Part shown: positions 1 through 11,700 of the stretch, piece by piece
Layout of the letters: each line of letters opens with the position of its first letter
Position numbering within the stretch: the first letter of the stretch is position 1
NCBI GenBank assembly: GCA_043228905.1
Contig: JBHGNT010000001.1
Coordinates: 30,938,001-31,002,000, forward strand
DNA: 64,000 nucleotides
From: Azolla caroliniana
Lineage: Eukaryota; Polypodiophyta
Direction of reading: 5' to 3'
Made by a program: the position numbers and the translations under genes
Notes under the pieces: model-generated
What the model saw: only the letters and a program-made list of their open reading frames with translations
Database searches by the model: none
Told to the model about the DNA's origin: nothing

Positions 1-855
1 AAGATATTTGGAAGGTTTGAATTTTATCAAGAATTCTTAAAATGGGCCTATGCTAGCTTGAATCTCGTTTTCTTATACTTAGGTATATGATTTAAATAAA
101 GCTTTTTGAATGTTGATTCTAATTGTCTATAGTAGTTTGATTTGTTAACAAATTATGTTGTGAATGTATATCATTTGGAACTTACAGATTATCTTCTTAA
201 AACTATTTATAGATTGTGAATCCATTTGATTATTCAACAACATTCAACTATGTATTGCATGTTTATTGTGTTATCCATAGCTACAAATGATTGTTTCAAT
301 CAACAATTAGATTGAATTTTCATAATCTATGTATGAAAACCACAATGTAACAAAAATCAGGTCAATCATATTTTAGCCTAATTATAATTAATTTATTGAT
401 ATACCAATGTCTTTAACAACCAATGGAACAATTCATATGTTTGACGAAAAGTGTGATCAAAGCCACTAGGCTACCAGTGGATATAGCCAAGGTTAAAAGT
501 TGTATACCTATATATTCATATTGTGTGTGTGCACACACATGTGTTTGTTGGACTCTATACTTCGCTTATGACAAGTAATACTTATACAAGTACAAAAGCA
601 TCATACAAGTTGTGAGACTAGTTTAAAAACTAATTGTTAATCAAGGAATAAATCATTATATATGAACAAGAATCAATTCATTTATAAAATAATTCATAAC
701 TTCCATCAAAGTATAAAGGTTAAAGTTAGGCGCTTTTATAGAGAGAAAGAAACGAAGTTGCCATGTGCTAGTATAGAACACGAAGAAAAGGTTTTAACAA
801 CGAATACATATATGAAAATGTTGTGTCATCAAGGAAGAATAGAATGGTGCCATTT

Positions 856-972
856 GTGAAGGAAGTCAAGATTGAAGATGTTAGAACCAACACACATTGA
901 GGCTTTCCTTGCGTGAAGGAAGTCAAAGACTTACAACATGTTAGAACCAACACATAGTGAGGCTTTCATTGT
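856..972. repeat. two-copy tandem repeat, about 60 bp
   Basis: The phrase GTGAAGGAAGTCAA followed by ATGTTAGAACCAACACA and GAGGCTTTC occurs twice, starting at about 856 and 913. The shared TTAGAACC lies at 881 and 941. The copies are diverged, and no function is apparent. Confidence 0.75.
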
Positions 973-1154
973 GTGGTGTACTCCTAATCTTGACATGTTT
1001 TAGACTTGTTTGTGGATATCCCACCAATAAATAATATCATGCATTGGTACATATCTTACACTAGACTTAACCATAAAGATGGAAATATGTATGTGCAGTT
1101 TGTACCATACAATACGTCCGCAATTCCTACTTCTACATCCTTATTTCCACAATC

Positions 1155-1190
1155 ATATATATATATATATGTATGTATGTATGTATGTAT
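1155..1190. repeat. AT then TATG microsatellite
   Basis: An (AT)n tract passes directly into (GTAT)n. This is a compound simple repeat with no sign of coding. Confidence 0.9.
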
Positions 1191-1514
1191 ATTTACAGAA
1201 TGCAGTTTTTTAACTAGAATTGGGAGTCAATAAATTGCTTCTCATGAGAGAGTGGCAACGAAGTAATCCTGCCCATTTTTATGTTAATTCTATGTAAAAG
1301 GGAGAGGAGGAAGCACACACACACATATATATCTCTAATGGGTTTAGAGGAGCGCAATGTGTTGAAAACACAAACATGCCAAAGAATAGGAAACGCAAAA
1401 ACGCAAAACGCAAAAAAAAAAAAAAGAAGCTTCGGGCATCCCCATAACTTTTCTTCTCATATATAATTTAATGAGGCGCTCACCTTTTGCGCTGCTTTCA
1501 TTGTTTTAAAACGA

Positions 1515-1560
1515 TCCCTAACCCTAAACCGTAAACCCTAACCCTAACCCTAACCCTAAA
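1515..1560 (+). promoter_or_regulatory. CCCTAA/CCCTAAA array in the ATL leader (telo-box-like)
   Basis: Degenerate telomere-type units (CCCTAA and CCCTAAA) are stacked up to the base before the ATL start codon. Plant telo-boxes (AAACCCTAA) are known promoter/leader elements of genes expressed in dividing cells. Most adjacent units here are 6 bp (CCCTAA) rather than the 7-bp plant telomere unit. It could also be a short interstitial telomeric insertion; the position directly upstream of the ATG favours a leader element. Confidence 0.65.
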
Positions 1561-1561
1561 C

Positions 1562-2269
1562 ATGTCTTCCCTTGTTCCACCCCCCCTTCCTCCTCCCCCT
1601 GCTAATACTGCCTTGCACGACGCGTCCTCTCCTGAATTCACCGGAACTAAGCTCATGATCTGCGCCATAATAACCCTGTGCTTGGCCCTCACCTTCCTTT
1701 CGCTTCTCCGCCTCAACGAGAGATGGCAATGGTGGACGAGCCCTAACCCTAGTGCGCAGAGGCAAGAAGGAGGTTTTACCACGAATCCAATCCTCAGGAG
1801 GATGAGGATGGAGACGCTGATGAACGAGGCGGAGAGGAGGAGGAGGAGGAGGAGGAGGGAGGATGAAAATGAAAGCAGCATGAATGATGGCCTGAGCAGC
1901 AGGGGGGGGCAGCTAGATTTGGAGTCGAACCCTAACCCTGGCCCACTCACAAGGGAGGGAGGGTACTACGCATGCCCTAACGCCATACTATGCAGGGGTC
2001 TTGACAGGGCCGCCATTGATACGCTTCCTACCTTCTTCGCAGGCAGTAATGGCAGAGGAACCGGCGGCGATCCTGACTTTTGCTGCGCCGTGTGCCTGTG
2101 CGAGATCCAAGGCGAGGAGAAAGGGCGGATCCTGCCGCTCTGCCTGCACCGCTTCCATGCCGTCTGTATCGATCTGTGGCTGCCTTCCCATCCCACCTGC
2201 CCTGTCTGCCGTCGACCCGCCATGCTTCCTCTCACCCGCTCCATCCCCGCCCCCGCCTGCACGAACTAA
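1562..2269 (+). CDS. ATL: RING-H2 finger E3 ubiquitin ligase of the ATL family
   Basis: An intronless 235-residue protein with the ATL layout. A proline-rich N-terminus is followed by one hydrophobic membrane segment (about residues 31-50, LMICAIITLCLALTF...). Next comes a GLD motif (146-148, within CRGLDRAAIDTLPTFF), then a RING-H2 domain with C175, C178, C194, H196, H199, C202, C213 and C216; the ten-residue C202-C213 spacing is typical. ATLs are membrane-anchored E3 ligases that pass ubiquitin from an E2 to substrates. Oddities: an eight-arginine run (about 92-99) encoded by AGG repeats, and in-frame CCCTAACCCT copies that give NPNP. The start is the first ATG after the CCCTAA leader and gives a normal ATL N-terminus. 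The substrate cannot be inferred. Confidence 0.93.
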   Translation: MSSLVPPPLPPPPANTALHDASSPEFTGTKLMICAIITLCLALTFLSLLRLNERWQWWTSPNPSAQRQEGGFTTNPILRRMRMETLMNEAERRRRRRRREDENESSMNDGLSSRGGQLDLESNPNPGPLTREGGYYACPNAILCRGLDRAAIDTLPTFFAGSNGRGTGGDPDFCCAVCLCEIQGEEKGRILPLCLHRFHAVCIDLWLPSHPTCPVCRRPAMLPLTRSIPAPACTN

Positions 2270-2299
2270 CTAACTAACTATCTAACTAACTAACTAACT
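2264..2299. repeat. (AACT)n microsatellite at the ATL stop codon
   Basis: About nine ACTA/CTAA-type tetranucleotide units begin in the last codons of the ATL gene and run into its 3' UTR. Confidence 0.85.
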
Positions 2300-5291
2300 G
2301 TCGCCATAGCCATGGCCATGGCCATGATGATGACCACATTTCCTTTTTTTACCCTCACAAAATACCACTCATCTTGAGTGCCCATATCCAGTTAAGTAGT
2401 CAGGAAAATAAATGCACAGGAACTCTTGTCCCACCCACTACAGTCTACTACTGTCTACTGTCTACTGTCTACTACTATATACATACTTTGACCCGAAGCT
2501 CATATTTAATCCACTCATGAAAAGAAACACACGATGACATTTGCCATGCATGGGCTCCCTCCCTCCTAATTGATGATGAGAGAAAACCACAATATTATTA
2601 GAACAAATTTTCGCATTTTTCTCACTTTGTGGCTCCTCTTTTGATGAATGAAAAACACACTTGATCAGACCCATCATCCCACGCTCAAACTTCCATAATT
2701 ATAACATAATGAGACGGGCGTCGTTCCTTTCGAAATGCATATCGAAGAAAATGTCGGTGGTCGAAATTCGCGATCGCCCCGTGATCGTGACTCTGCTCCA
2801 TATGATCTCCTACTTTCTTTCCTCACTTTCTTCACACACTTGCATAAGATCTCTATTCACTATATTATTTGCTTTCCCCATTGACCCTTGCATATATATG
2901 ATGTCTTGCTTCATTACCTCACAATTTGCATTGGCCATCTCTTCGTGAATCTAGTGAAAAGTAGAGCTCTACATCGCTTTATCATTACAGTTTCCCCTGG
3001 GGCTCCCACTATTGTTTTGAGATCTCCATACTCCCAAGTATGTTGTTGCTCCGAGTCTTGTTTTGGGATCTCCAGACTTCAAGTATTAAAAAGTTAATCT
3101 ACTAGCCTCTTGATCTACTAGTAATGATCGAATGCCCTAATTATTTGTCTCTAAGTAATTTCTCCTTTGTGACGTTGCTTCATTAACTCTCAATCAAATC
3201 CTAAATGACTTTTATATACTACATTGACATTATGTTACTAGTGGCATCTGTACAAAACAACTTCTTAACATGCTCTCTTTACTAGATGTGCTTTCCAATC
3301 TTATTTCTCAAATGAGACTCGGTGTTGGAACTCCTCTAAGGAACGATCAATCATGTTTACTTTAGGTCCTCATAATATATTTGTGATTGACAAAAATGCT
3401 TTCTATGAGAAATTCTATCAAATGCATGTGAGCTCACTCATAAAACTAGCCTTTACTACACTTTTTTGTAAACAATGATTGGTTTTAGAGTTCATATCAA
3501 TTCATAAAGGACAGAATGTGCATGGTATCTTTCCTTAAAATGTGTTTCTTACCTATACTTAAGTTGGGTCTTTTGACTAATTGAAAATCTTTGTTGTTTA
3601 AGCATTGCTTAGATGATATTTTGTCTTGAAAATAGTGTTTTCAATGTGTACTTTTATCATAAACCAACCTTCTTTTCTGCACATTTATAATGGAATTAGT
3701 TTTGCTGAAATTTTCCGGACCAGTTACGATATAGTACCTCTACAAAACTTCCTTGAACTCTTAACATCAATTATACATGACAAAGACAATGAATGTTTTG
3801 AGATTCAATAATGTGACGAAACATTGACTTGGTTGAGGCCCACAATGATGTGTTAAATATAATGTTTGATTTTGGAAAAAAAGAAAGAAAGAAACAGAGA
3901 TATCGATCATTATTATACTACATTGTCATATGTTCCTTCACTAGAGAAAAAAATATGAAAAATCTTTTATTTCAAATCTATCTATATGCATCTCTTTCTA
4001 TTATTCGTTGGATGATCTTTCAAAAATTGTTGAGACTTCTTTCCATATTGATGTATGACAAAAATGTGTGGTTTTCCTCACAAACAATTCGACTGGTCAT
4101 TTGTAACTTGCCCTTAGGAATGCTCTTAGACTCTCAACAATGGATTTTGCTTTCTTGAACGTTGTGTTAGAAGTCAAGGAGGCGCTATGAACAATCTAAT
4201 CATATAATTGTCAAAAGACCCTAAATGCTTACCATCAAGCCACCCCAACCTAAAATCTTGTTTCCAACACGTTAGTGTGAACAAGTTTAAGGCTTATATT
4301 TCATTCCTGAGTTACCCATGCATAGAAAACAAAACGAAAGTTTCCTTAAATATCTCATTCTTGTCATTGTACTTCTTCAAAAGCTCCTTCTTGACCCTTG
4401 AAACCAATAATGAGAATAAAGGTAGGATGAATGGGGACGGAATTTTGGGGATTGAACTCATACACATCCTCATATGATGATAATGCTGATTCTATTAACA
4501 TTTTATGAATAGGTTAACTTGATAAGGAAGTATTGGTTTGCTATGGATTGTATTTGTATGTATTTGCTAAGAAGTATTGAGAAGACAAATGTTACTGATT
4601 AGGCAACAAAGAATTTCATTGATGTCCACTTGGTAATTGGTATTGGCAAATATAAAACTAATGCCCATGCCTTAAGCATCATCGGCATGGCACACCAAAC
4701 ACAGAATCCATTTCTAATAAGAGGGGTAAATCAGATGCATTAGTGATGAGCCACAAAAGAGTTGCATCAATTTTCGGTAGGTGCTTTGGGGTTATAGGAA
4801 CTTCAAGGTAGCTGAAAGTCCAACGAGCCATAGGGCTGTCAGACTGCAGTTTACAACCAAAACATAAGGAGTTGCAACACCTTCTCCCTTAATTGGATTT
4901 TATCAGTTTGATCAGTCGTCTTCTTTATATGTGGGAGTGATACACAAACCTCGCTGTTGGCAAATGCGTAACAGAAAATATTCAAATGAGAGCTTTGAAA
5001 TTATGCCAAAATGCCGAAAAACATTCCAAGAAAAACAATGATTGGGCATCAGTCGTCTATGTGAAAGTTACATTAACGATTGGGGTATGTATGTGTGGTT
5101 GGGTCACTTCTTGACACAAAGTAAAAGCAAGCAACCATAACTTTATGAGATCTCATGAGTTTGATTGTATTGCTCGGGTTAATTTTTCTCAATCTGAGAA
5201 ATGTTACATAGAGTATGTCCAAATATACAAGACCGAGAGTTACAAAAGCAGTTCATTGTTCGGCAACAAATTACCCCTGTGATTAATTCAT
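2300..5291. other. intergenic, no gene seen
   Basis: AT-rich DNA with short frames and no recognisable domain. It includes the ATL 3' flank and, near 5292, the 3' flank of the minus-strand CURT1 gene. I see no transposon ends or convincing repeats. Confidence 0.5.
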
Positions 5292-6994
5292 CTAACTCTC
5301 ATTCCCAGTTATTTTTGCCAAGGCATTCTCAATATTCTTTGCCAATTCCGCTCTACAAAGTTATATGCAAAAACCACCACCAGTAGTTAAGAATCAGAAG
5401 GACAAAACATAATCCAAAACATAATCAGAAGGACAAAACATAATCCAAAAAACCAAGGGGAACAGACCTATCTGGCTTGAAGAGTAGGTATCGATATATG
5501 AACCACTGTATGCATCAGAAATATTCAGTGTTAAGAAATATACAGTATTTTAGATAGAAACCAACAACCTGAAATAATGAATGAGATCCTACTTACTCCA
5601 CTGAAAACAATGCCAACAAACTCAAAGGCGTTTGGAAGCAGGGGCAATTTATCGATTGCCTACATCTCATGTGACAAACAACGTAAATAATGTAGTCTTA
5701 AGTACAAAAGAAAATAATCCTCTTTGGAACTAACACAAGCATGGGCATAAGCATACATTAATGGAGGTAATTAACCTACAGCTATATAGACTATGACAGA
5801 GTCCAGATTAAATAGCTGACCAAAAATTAATGGGCCTATCTTTTTGCCTCCCATTAATGTATGTTTATGTGTATGCGCATAGCAAGAACTATGTAAAATA
5901 TCTGATCATTGACTAGAAAAAACCCTTCGGCAGTTAGTAGATCAAATTTGTGTAAACTTACGGCGATCAGTCCAATAGAGGCCCACAGAATGATTACTCC
6001 CGCAAAGCCAAGGCCCACAATTGCAAGCTTATCGTCAGTTTTTTCCCACTGTATGACAAACATTGTAATCAATCATCACAAAGGATGAGTTGAATCTCTA
6101 TTTATTATTTCTTAGACACACATGTCTCACACACATACGTGTGTGCAGTGTACCCACCGCTTCCTGGACAGACTTGACGATATCTCCCGAGGTGTCTCCA
6201 GAAGCCATGGTGATGATTCTACGACTCTGACCATGGCCTTTTATACAAATATCAAAAAACCTCATACTAAGGATGTTATGTCGTGTATTTGTTTTACAAT
6301 AAATCTAGTCTTGGATTTCATTTTCAGAATCTCATTGGTCATGGTGTTACGCATTGGGTTTAAAGTTAAGAAATTCACAACATGATGTAATATGTGAGAT
6401 TTTATATTAAAAGTCTCATACTTGTGATGTTATGCATTAGATTTCATGTTAAGAATCTATAATTACGATGCTACATATCGGATGTATGTGCTATGATAGA
6501 TCTGTGTTTTTACCCATGTTCACATACAAAACTATGATAATCCTAATGACGTTATCTGTTGGATCTAATTGCTTATGATAAATCTAACACGCTCACATAA
6601 AAACTATTATGATGTTCATGATGTTATGTATTGGATCTAATTGTTTTATGCTCATTTATAACCAATAATGCTTCCCATGATGTTATGTATTTCTATGACA
6701 TTTTCTATAATCATATTCACATAATGTCGAAAAAACAAAACCCATTATGATCCTCAAAGATATGGCGTCTTCCAATAGAATGTATAACAATATCGCATTC
6801 AAATTCAATTCAATTCAATTCATTTATATACCTTGAGGAGGAGATCTCAAAGAAACAGGGGAGAAGGAAAAGTTGCCAAAAGAAGCATTATTCCTCTTGA
6901 AGTAGGAAACAGCCCCAAAAGTGTGCTTGTAAGCAGGATTCGAACTTGTGGGTGTACCAGCCAAAATTAAATTCGAAACAGAGGACGAAGCCAT
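5292..6994 (-). CDS. CURT1: CURVATURE THYLAKOID 1 (CURT1)-family protein
   Basis: Six minus-strand exons: 6994-6832, 6237-6158, 6048-5962, 5659-5597, 5505-5468, 5352-5292. They total 492 nt and encode 163 residues. All junctions are GT-AG and keep phase. The first about 60 residues are Ser-rich, start MASSSVSNLILAGTP and look like a chloroplast transit peptide. The mature part starts near SVQEAWEKTDDK. It has two membrane segments (about 88-110 and 116-140) around AIDKLPLLPNAFEFVG, then WFIYRYLLFKPDR and a short amphipathic tail. That order is the CURT1 signature. CURT1 proteins oligomerise at grana margins and bend thylakoid membranes. Which of the CURT1A-D paralogues this is cannot be settled here. 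No frame damage is seen. Confidence 0.92.
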
Positions 6995-8736
6995 TAGATT
7001 TTTTGTTCAGAAAAGAACCCTGCCTCCCCTAAGAAAAAACCTAATTCTTCTTCCTTCTTCACCGATATGAGTATGAGTTAGCTCTGTAACGCTTGATGTC
7101 TGTCTTTGCTTGGCTTATCTAAAATACACGAATGATTGGTTGCTTGAAGGACTAAAATCTATCCGTGCTCCATTAGCCTATCCACTTCACTTTTTTCAGC
7201 ATGGATCTGTAGTTGTTATATATATGTATGTATGTATAAGGAAATTGACTGGAATACCCTCCCTACTTTCATATTCCTTTATATCCCAAAATGCCCCCAC
7301 ATTTTCGTTATTTGGCCTTGAGTGCCCTTACTCATCATCCCCCACAAGAGAGGAAACGTGGGATGTTGGTCTCTCAAATCACAACATATAAATGAGACAA
7401 AAGGGGATTTATTACCCATATAGTTGATCTCTTGTGCTCCAACCAGGGGAATTTGAGGAAATAGGGAAAAATTTCGGCGTACTTTGAGGAAAGAAAATAA
7501 AGTGTTTGGCCATCCCAAAGTTAGTTCTCTCTCCAAGCTTTTTGGTTCCACAATGTTCACATGAAGGCAGCGAGAAAGATTTGAGAGGTTCAGCCGAACT
7601 CCTCGTTTGTGGATGGGAATTTGACTAATGTGGATCACAAAACGTTTAGGATCATATGATGCTACAAATAGGGTATTTATTTGCTCACGTTGAAAACCAA
7701 CTTACACAGCAATCTATAGGGATTGAACACTTCATCCTAATCCAATCCCTTCGAGTATGCTTTTCTTCCAAGGGATCTATTTACCTTCCAAACCCATATA
7801 ATCATGAGCACCTTCAAAGGCCTATCCACAAGCCCCAAATCACCAATCCATCACTGCATTATGCATTTTGACATCTATGGTTGATTTGTGCTAGAAATCT
7901 TTCAATGCACCTATCATAAAGGTTGGTCTGATACTACTATTATTTCCAGAATTTCAGCCACATTGAACCTCCTCTGAGCTTCTCACTTGACCATCATACA
8001 AAAATATGATGGCCCATCTATCAATAATCCATTATGACTGTCAACGCAACCATGCACACTTCAGAAGACTTGAGTATATACACACGGAACAATACAGTCC
8101 ACTCCAAGTTCCACATGTTTTTATTCGATGCAAATGTGTTCCTAAGACTGATAATTAGGGGTGTGAAAATGCAAGGTAAATTAGCAAAATTTTATCAACT
8201 CAAAAAGACTAGTGTTTTTCATAATACTTGTGTTGTCTTACCATAACATCAAGTATTATGGAATTCCTTGGTTTTATAGAAGGCTGAAAAGTTAGCACAT
8301 TGACAGAGACATCAACACAGCACTTACAGCATTAACCCAATTGTGACCATCCACAATTGAAATATACATGCAATGTGTTCAATTGACATCATCACTATAA
8401 TATTAATTACAGTCTTCTTTATTACTTTTAAAAGAGGAAGAATATAAACACTACAGGTGAGATATACATTAGAAGTTCCATGTTTTTAAACATGACTCTA
8501 GAAACAGTGCTGACATGTCAGTATTGATAACATTAGTTCGGCAAGATAGACCAAACTTGTAAAGAATGGGCAGGTTCTCCTTTGTATAATATCTTCAATC
8601 CATTTTTGCCCATTATAATAAAATCTAGTGGCACATCATTATGACACCATTAAAAAAATGTGTTTCCTCACTGATGGCCTCTATGTACACAACCACCAAA
8701 GGGACATGTTTTGTTACCAGAATTCGCATGTTTGGT
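6995..8736. other. CURT1 promoter/leader side and MSL 3' flank, no further gene
   Basis: The bases just above 6994 should be the CURT1 leader and promoter. The rest is AT-rich, with short open frames on both strands that have no domain and no consistent codon use. A (TATG)n tract lies near 7223-7236. The last few hundred bases are the 3' flank of the MSL gene. Confidence 0.5.
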
Positions 8737-11700
8737 TCATCTAGATTCTGAAGGACCAATATTAGAAGATTGAGACGCAGACCTTCCATCCTTAATTACA
8801 TGCAATCCATCCTTAACCACACTGGACAAGCTCCCATTGCCAGATCCTACTAGCTCTTTTTGTTCGCTCGTTGAGCTAATTTCATTATCAATAGGAAGTG
8901 TTTGTTTTGGACCATTCAATGCCACACCCAAGACAAGGTTCTCTTCAAGTTGTGACTTAGTCATCCCAGAACCTATTCCTCGATCAATGTCCCCTTTGGA
9001 CGAAGATGCATTCTTTGTATCAATCTTCTGACCAATAACATCCGCTTTTGTGTGTGTTTCATTGATTTCTTCCCTTGTGTTACTCTCCTCTTCTCCCAAG
9101 GACCAAGAATCCTCTTCCAGATCAAGATTTGATTTACTTATTCTTTCCAATTTTTGCTCCATTGGGGATTCTATTACTCTAGCATGAGGCTTCTGAGGCT
9201 TTGTTCCTCCTACAGGCTGTGAAATCTGCTCTAACGTCTTGCTTGAGCTTTTCTCAGATTTCATTGACCCTACATCCAAAGGCTTGACCTTATCACCACC
9301 ACCACTATGCACTTGTGAATCTACTGGATCTTCTGGAATTTTGACTGGGGGTTTCTCAAATGCAGCTCCCAGTAATGTTATATCTTTAGAATTAAGACCC
9401 ATGGAATCGAGTCCTTCGAGTTGGGACTTTTGCTTGCTCACAACTTTAGAATCCGAAGCATCAGAAGAATTATTGTTCTTATGACTTTCATCATTGCTCA
9501 CTGTCACGCCTTTTACTTCTTTCTTTGGATTTGTATTCTCTCCAGAAGTCTGTTCATTCCCCGAAGCTCCATCGCTACTATTAATCATTTCATCTCTTGC
9601 TTGTGATGCTCCATTCTTAGAATTTGTAATTTGGTCAGCATCACGGTATGCATTTGCAACAGCAGTTGCCTCAATCAATAGATATGGCTTTCCTTGGGAT
9701 TCTGCAGAGCGATTTGTATCTCGGAATGGAGTACCCCTAGGTTCTATATCATCAAGTACACGTTGCATTGATCGAATCGGGGTAGCTAACCGGGCATGAT
9801 GATGACTTATAACTTTCATCAAGTCCAATAGAATCACTTCCTATATGAAAAGGCACAAAAAGATGTCATGACTCATTCACTTCAGGGAAAAACTCTAAAG
9901 GTCATCTCATTGCCGTTTTCTCTCTTTAAGGGGTTGAACAAAGGTATTTCAGAAAATAAAGAAATTTCAGGGGCACTTGGGTAAGTAAAGAAATGCTTGG
10001 ATATTTTAAAGTTTTCTCTGGATTTTCACATTAGCATATAATGTACTGCTGTATGACAACTAACCTTCACTCGCAAGTATTCTTCAAAATGAGGAGTCTT
10101 CACAAAACATGAAACTAGAACCTGCATGAATGAATCACATGATTCAAAGGCATGGACTATGATTATCTATCTAAAAACTAATTCTATTGAGTTATCCTAA
10201 AATTAACAAAGTATATGGCAAGGACCATCACCATAAGAGCCTGATTTTCAGGAGCAACACTTTCAAAAAATACTCTTCTGTGCAGCCTTCTTTGTTCAAC
10301 TTGAGGATGCTTGGCTAAAACCTTTCTCATATCAGCCACGATATTCTACATAAAAGAAACAGTGAGACAAGCATAAACAGCAAAAAGCCAAAAAACATAC
10401 ATAAAAATGGGAAGAACTTTCTTACAGAAATCTTGCTAACATCTAGATGGCTTATCCCGAAATATGTCTTGATACGCCAGTGTGACTTTTGAGTTAAATT
10501 TCGAACAACACTCACAGTAAACTTATGATTCGGAATATGAACTGCTTCTCTATCATCTCCTCGTACTATTGTTGGTGACCACCACCCAACATGCTAAAAT
10601 ACAAAAAACCATTAACCAAACTAAAAGAATGGCATGAGAAAGCTTTCCTACTATCATGCTTTTGACGGGAAAATCTTAGAAGAAAACAGTTCAATTATCT
10701 GAATATGGTTGCATGTAAGTTAAGTTAGTTTACCAACTTCTGATGAGGAAAAATAGGAACAGAAAGGAACATACTTCAACTGTACCAGACACTTCATAAC
10801 CATCAATTTTTGTCTGAATCCACTCATTAAGAACAAAAGGGCGTGTTGCATGGATCATTATACTTGAGAGGAAGTTTGTGAAGATCTGTAAATGACGTAT
10901 TGTTCATACTTGTTAAAATACAAAATATGATATTATGAAGTAAGTTAGAAAGATACTAAAAACTACGAAATATTCCTGCATTTTTTTATGTCAACAATTG
11001 CTCCTGATTTTTGTCATTTCTCCAAACTGCTTTTGTCAACCACCAAAAGAGAGAAAAAGGGTATGAATTGCCCATATAATTGCTCAAATAGCACATGTAA
11101 TTCCTCTCTCAAGAGTTGGTTTAGAGACAAAATGAAAAGTCGCATTTGGTGAAATAAAGAAAAATGCAGGTATTTTGAAGTTTTTACAAATAACAATTAT
11201 GAATTTTAAGTTCGTTGACAAGTTTGATTATGTTGTGCATCAAACTTCAAAACTCTGCTTGTCGTAAAGTTTCTTACCTCTCTGCCTGCAAGTGTAAGTA
11301 GCACTGTACCAAGACCACCTGCTGTGAGCATTTTTTGTGTAGAGAAACCCAGCAACTCCATGAACAAACATATTGCAGCTATCCATACAGCTGTATAAAC
11401 AGCATTTCCAACAAACTGAGCACCAAGCTGCAAAAGTAATGGTTTCATTAAGCTTTGCTTTCATGAGAGGGAGAAAAAGATGAATCCAATTTATAAGAGT
11501 GAATATATGCCTCGTCACTTTTTGTTTGTAAAAATACAAGGAGAAAATATTTCTAAAATCCTAATTGACAGCACAATATCAATAACCAGATGCCCATATC
11601 ACTCACACTGCGAGAATCTTGGGCATCTTGTCGATCCAACATTATTTTGTGCATCTGCTGAATCGCACTGAGATTCAAAAGAAAAAGTACTAAGATGATC

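Larger units (their letters stand above)
1..1514. other. AT-rich intergenic DNA
   Basis: No gene could be supported here. Open frames are short and without recognisable domains. The stretch holds a near-tandem duplication (856-972), an AT/TATG microsatellite (1155-1190) and a poly(A) run near 1411-1424. The last few hundred bases are the likely promoter of the ATL gene that starts at 1562. Confidence 0.6.

Noticed and set aside
1498-2262. Long minus-strand frames opposite the ATL gene (up to 150 codons)
   Set aside because: They are shadows of a GC-rich exon whose plus-strand frame has the complete RING-H2 and GLD motifs. They show only low-complexity Leu/Arg sequence.
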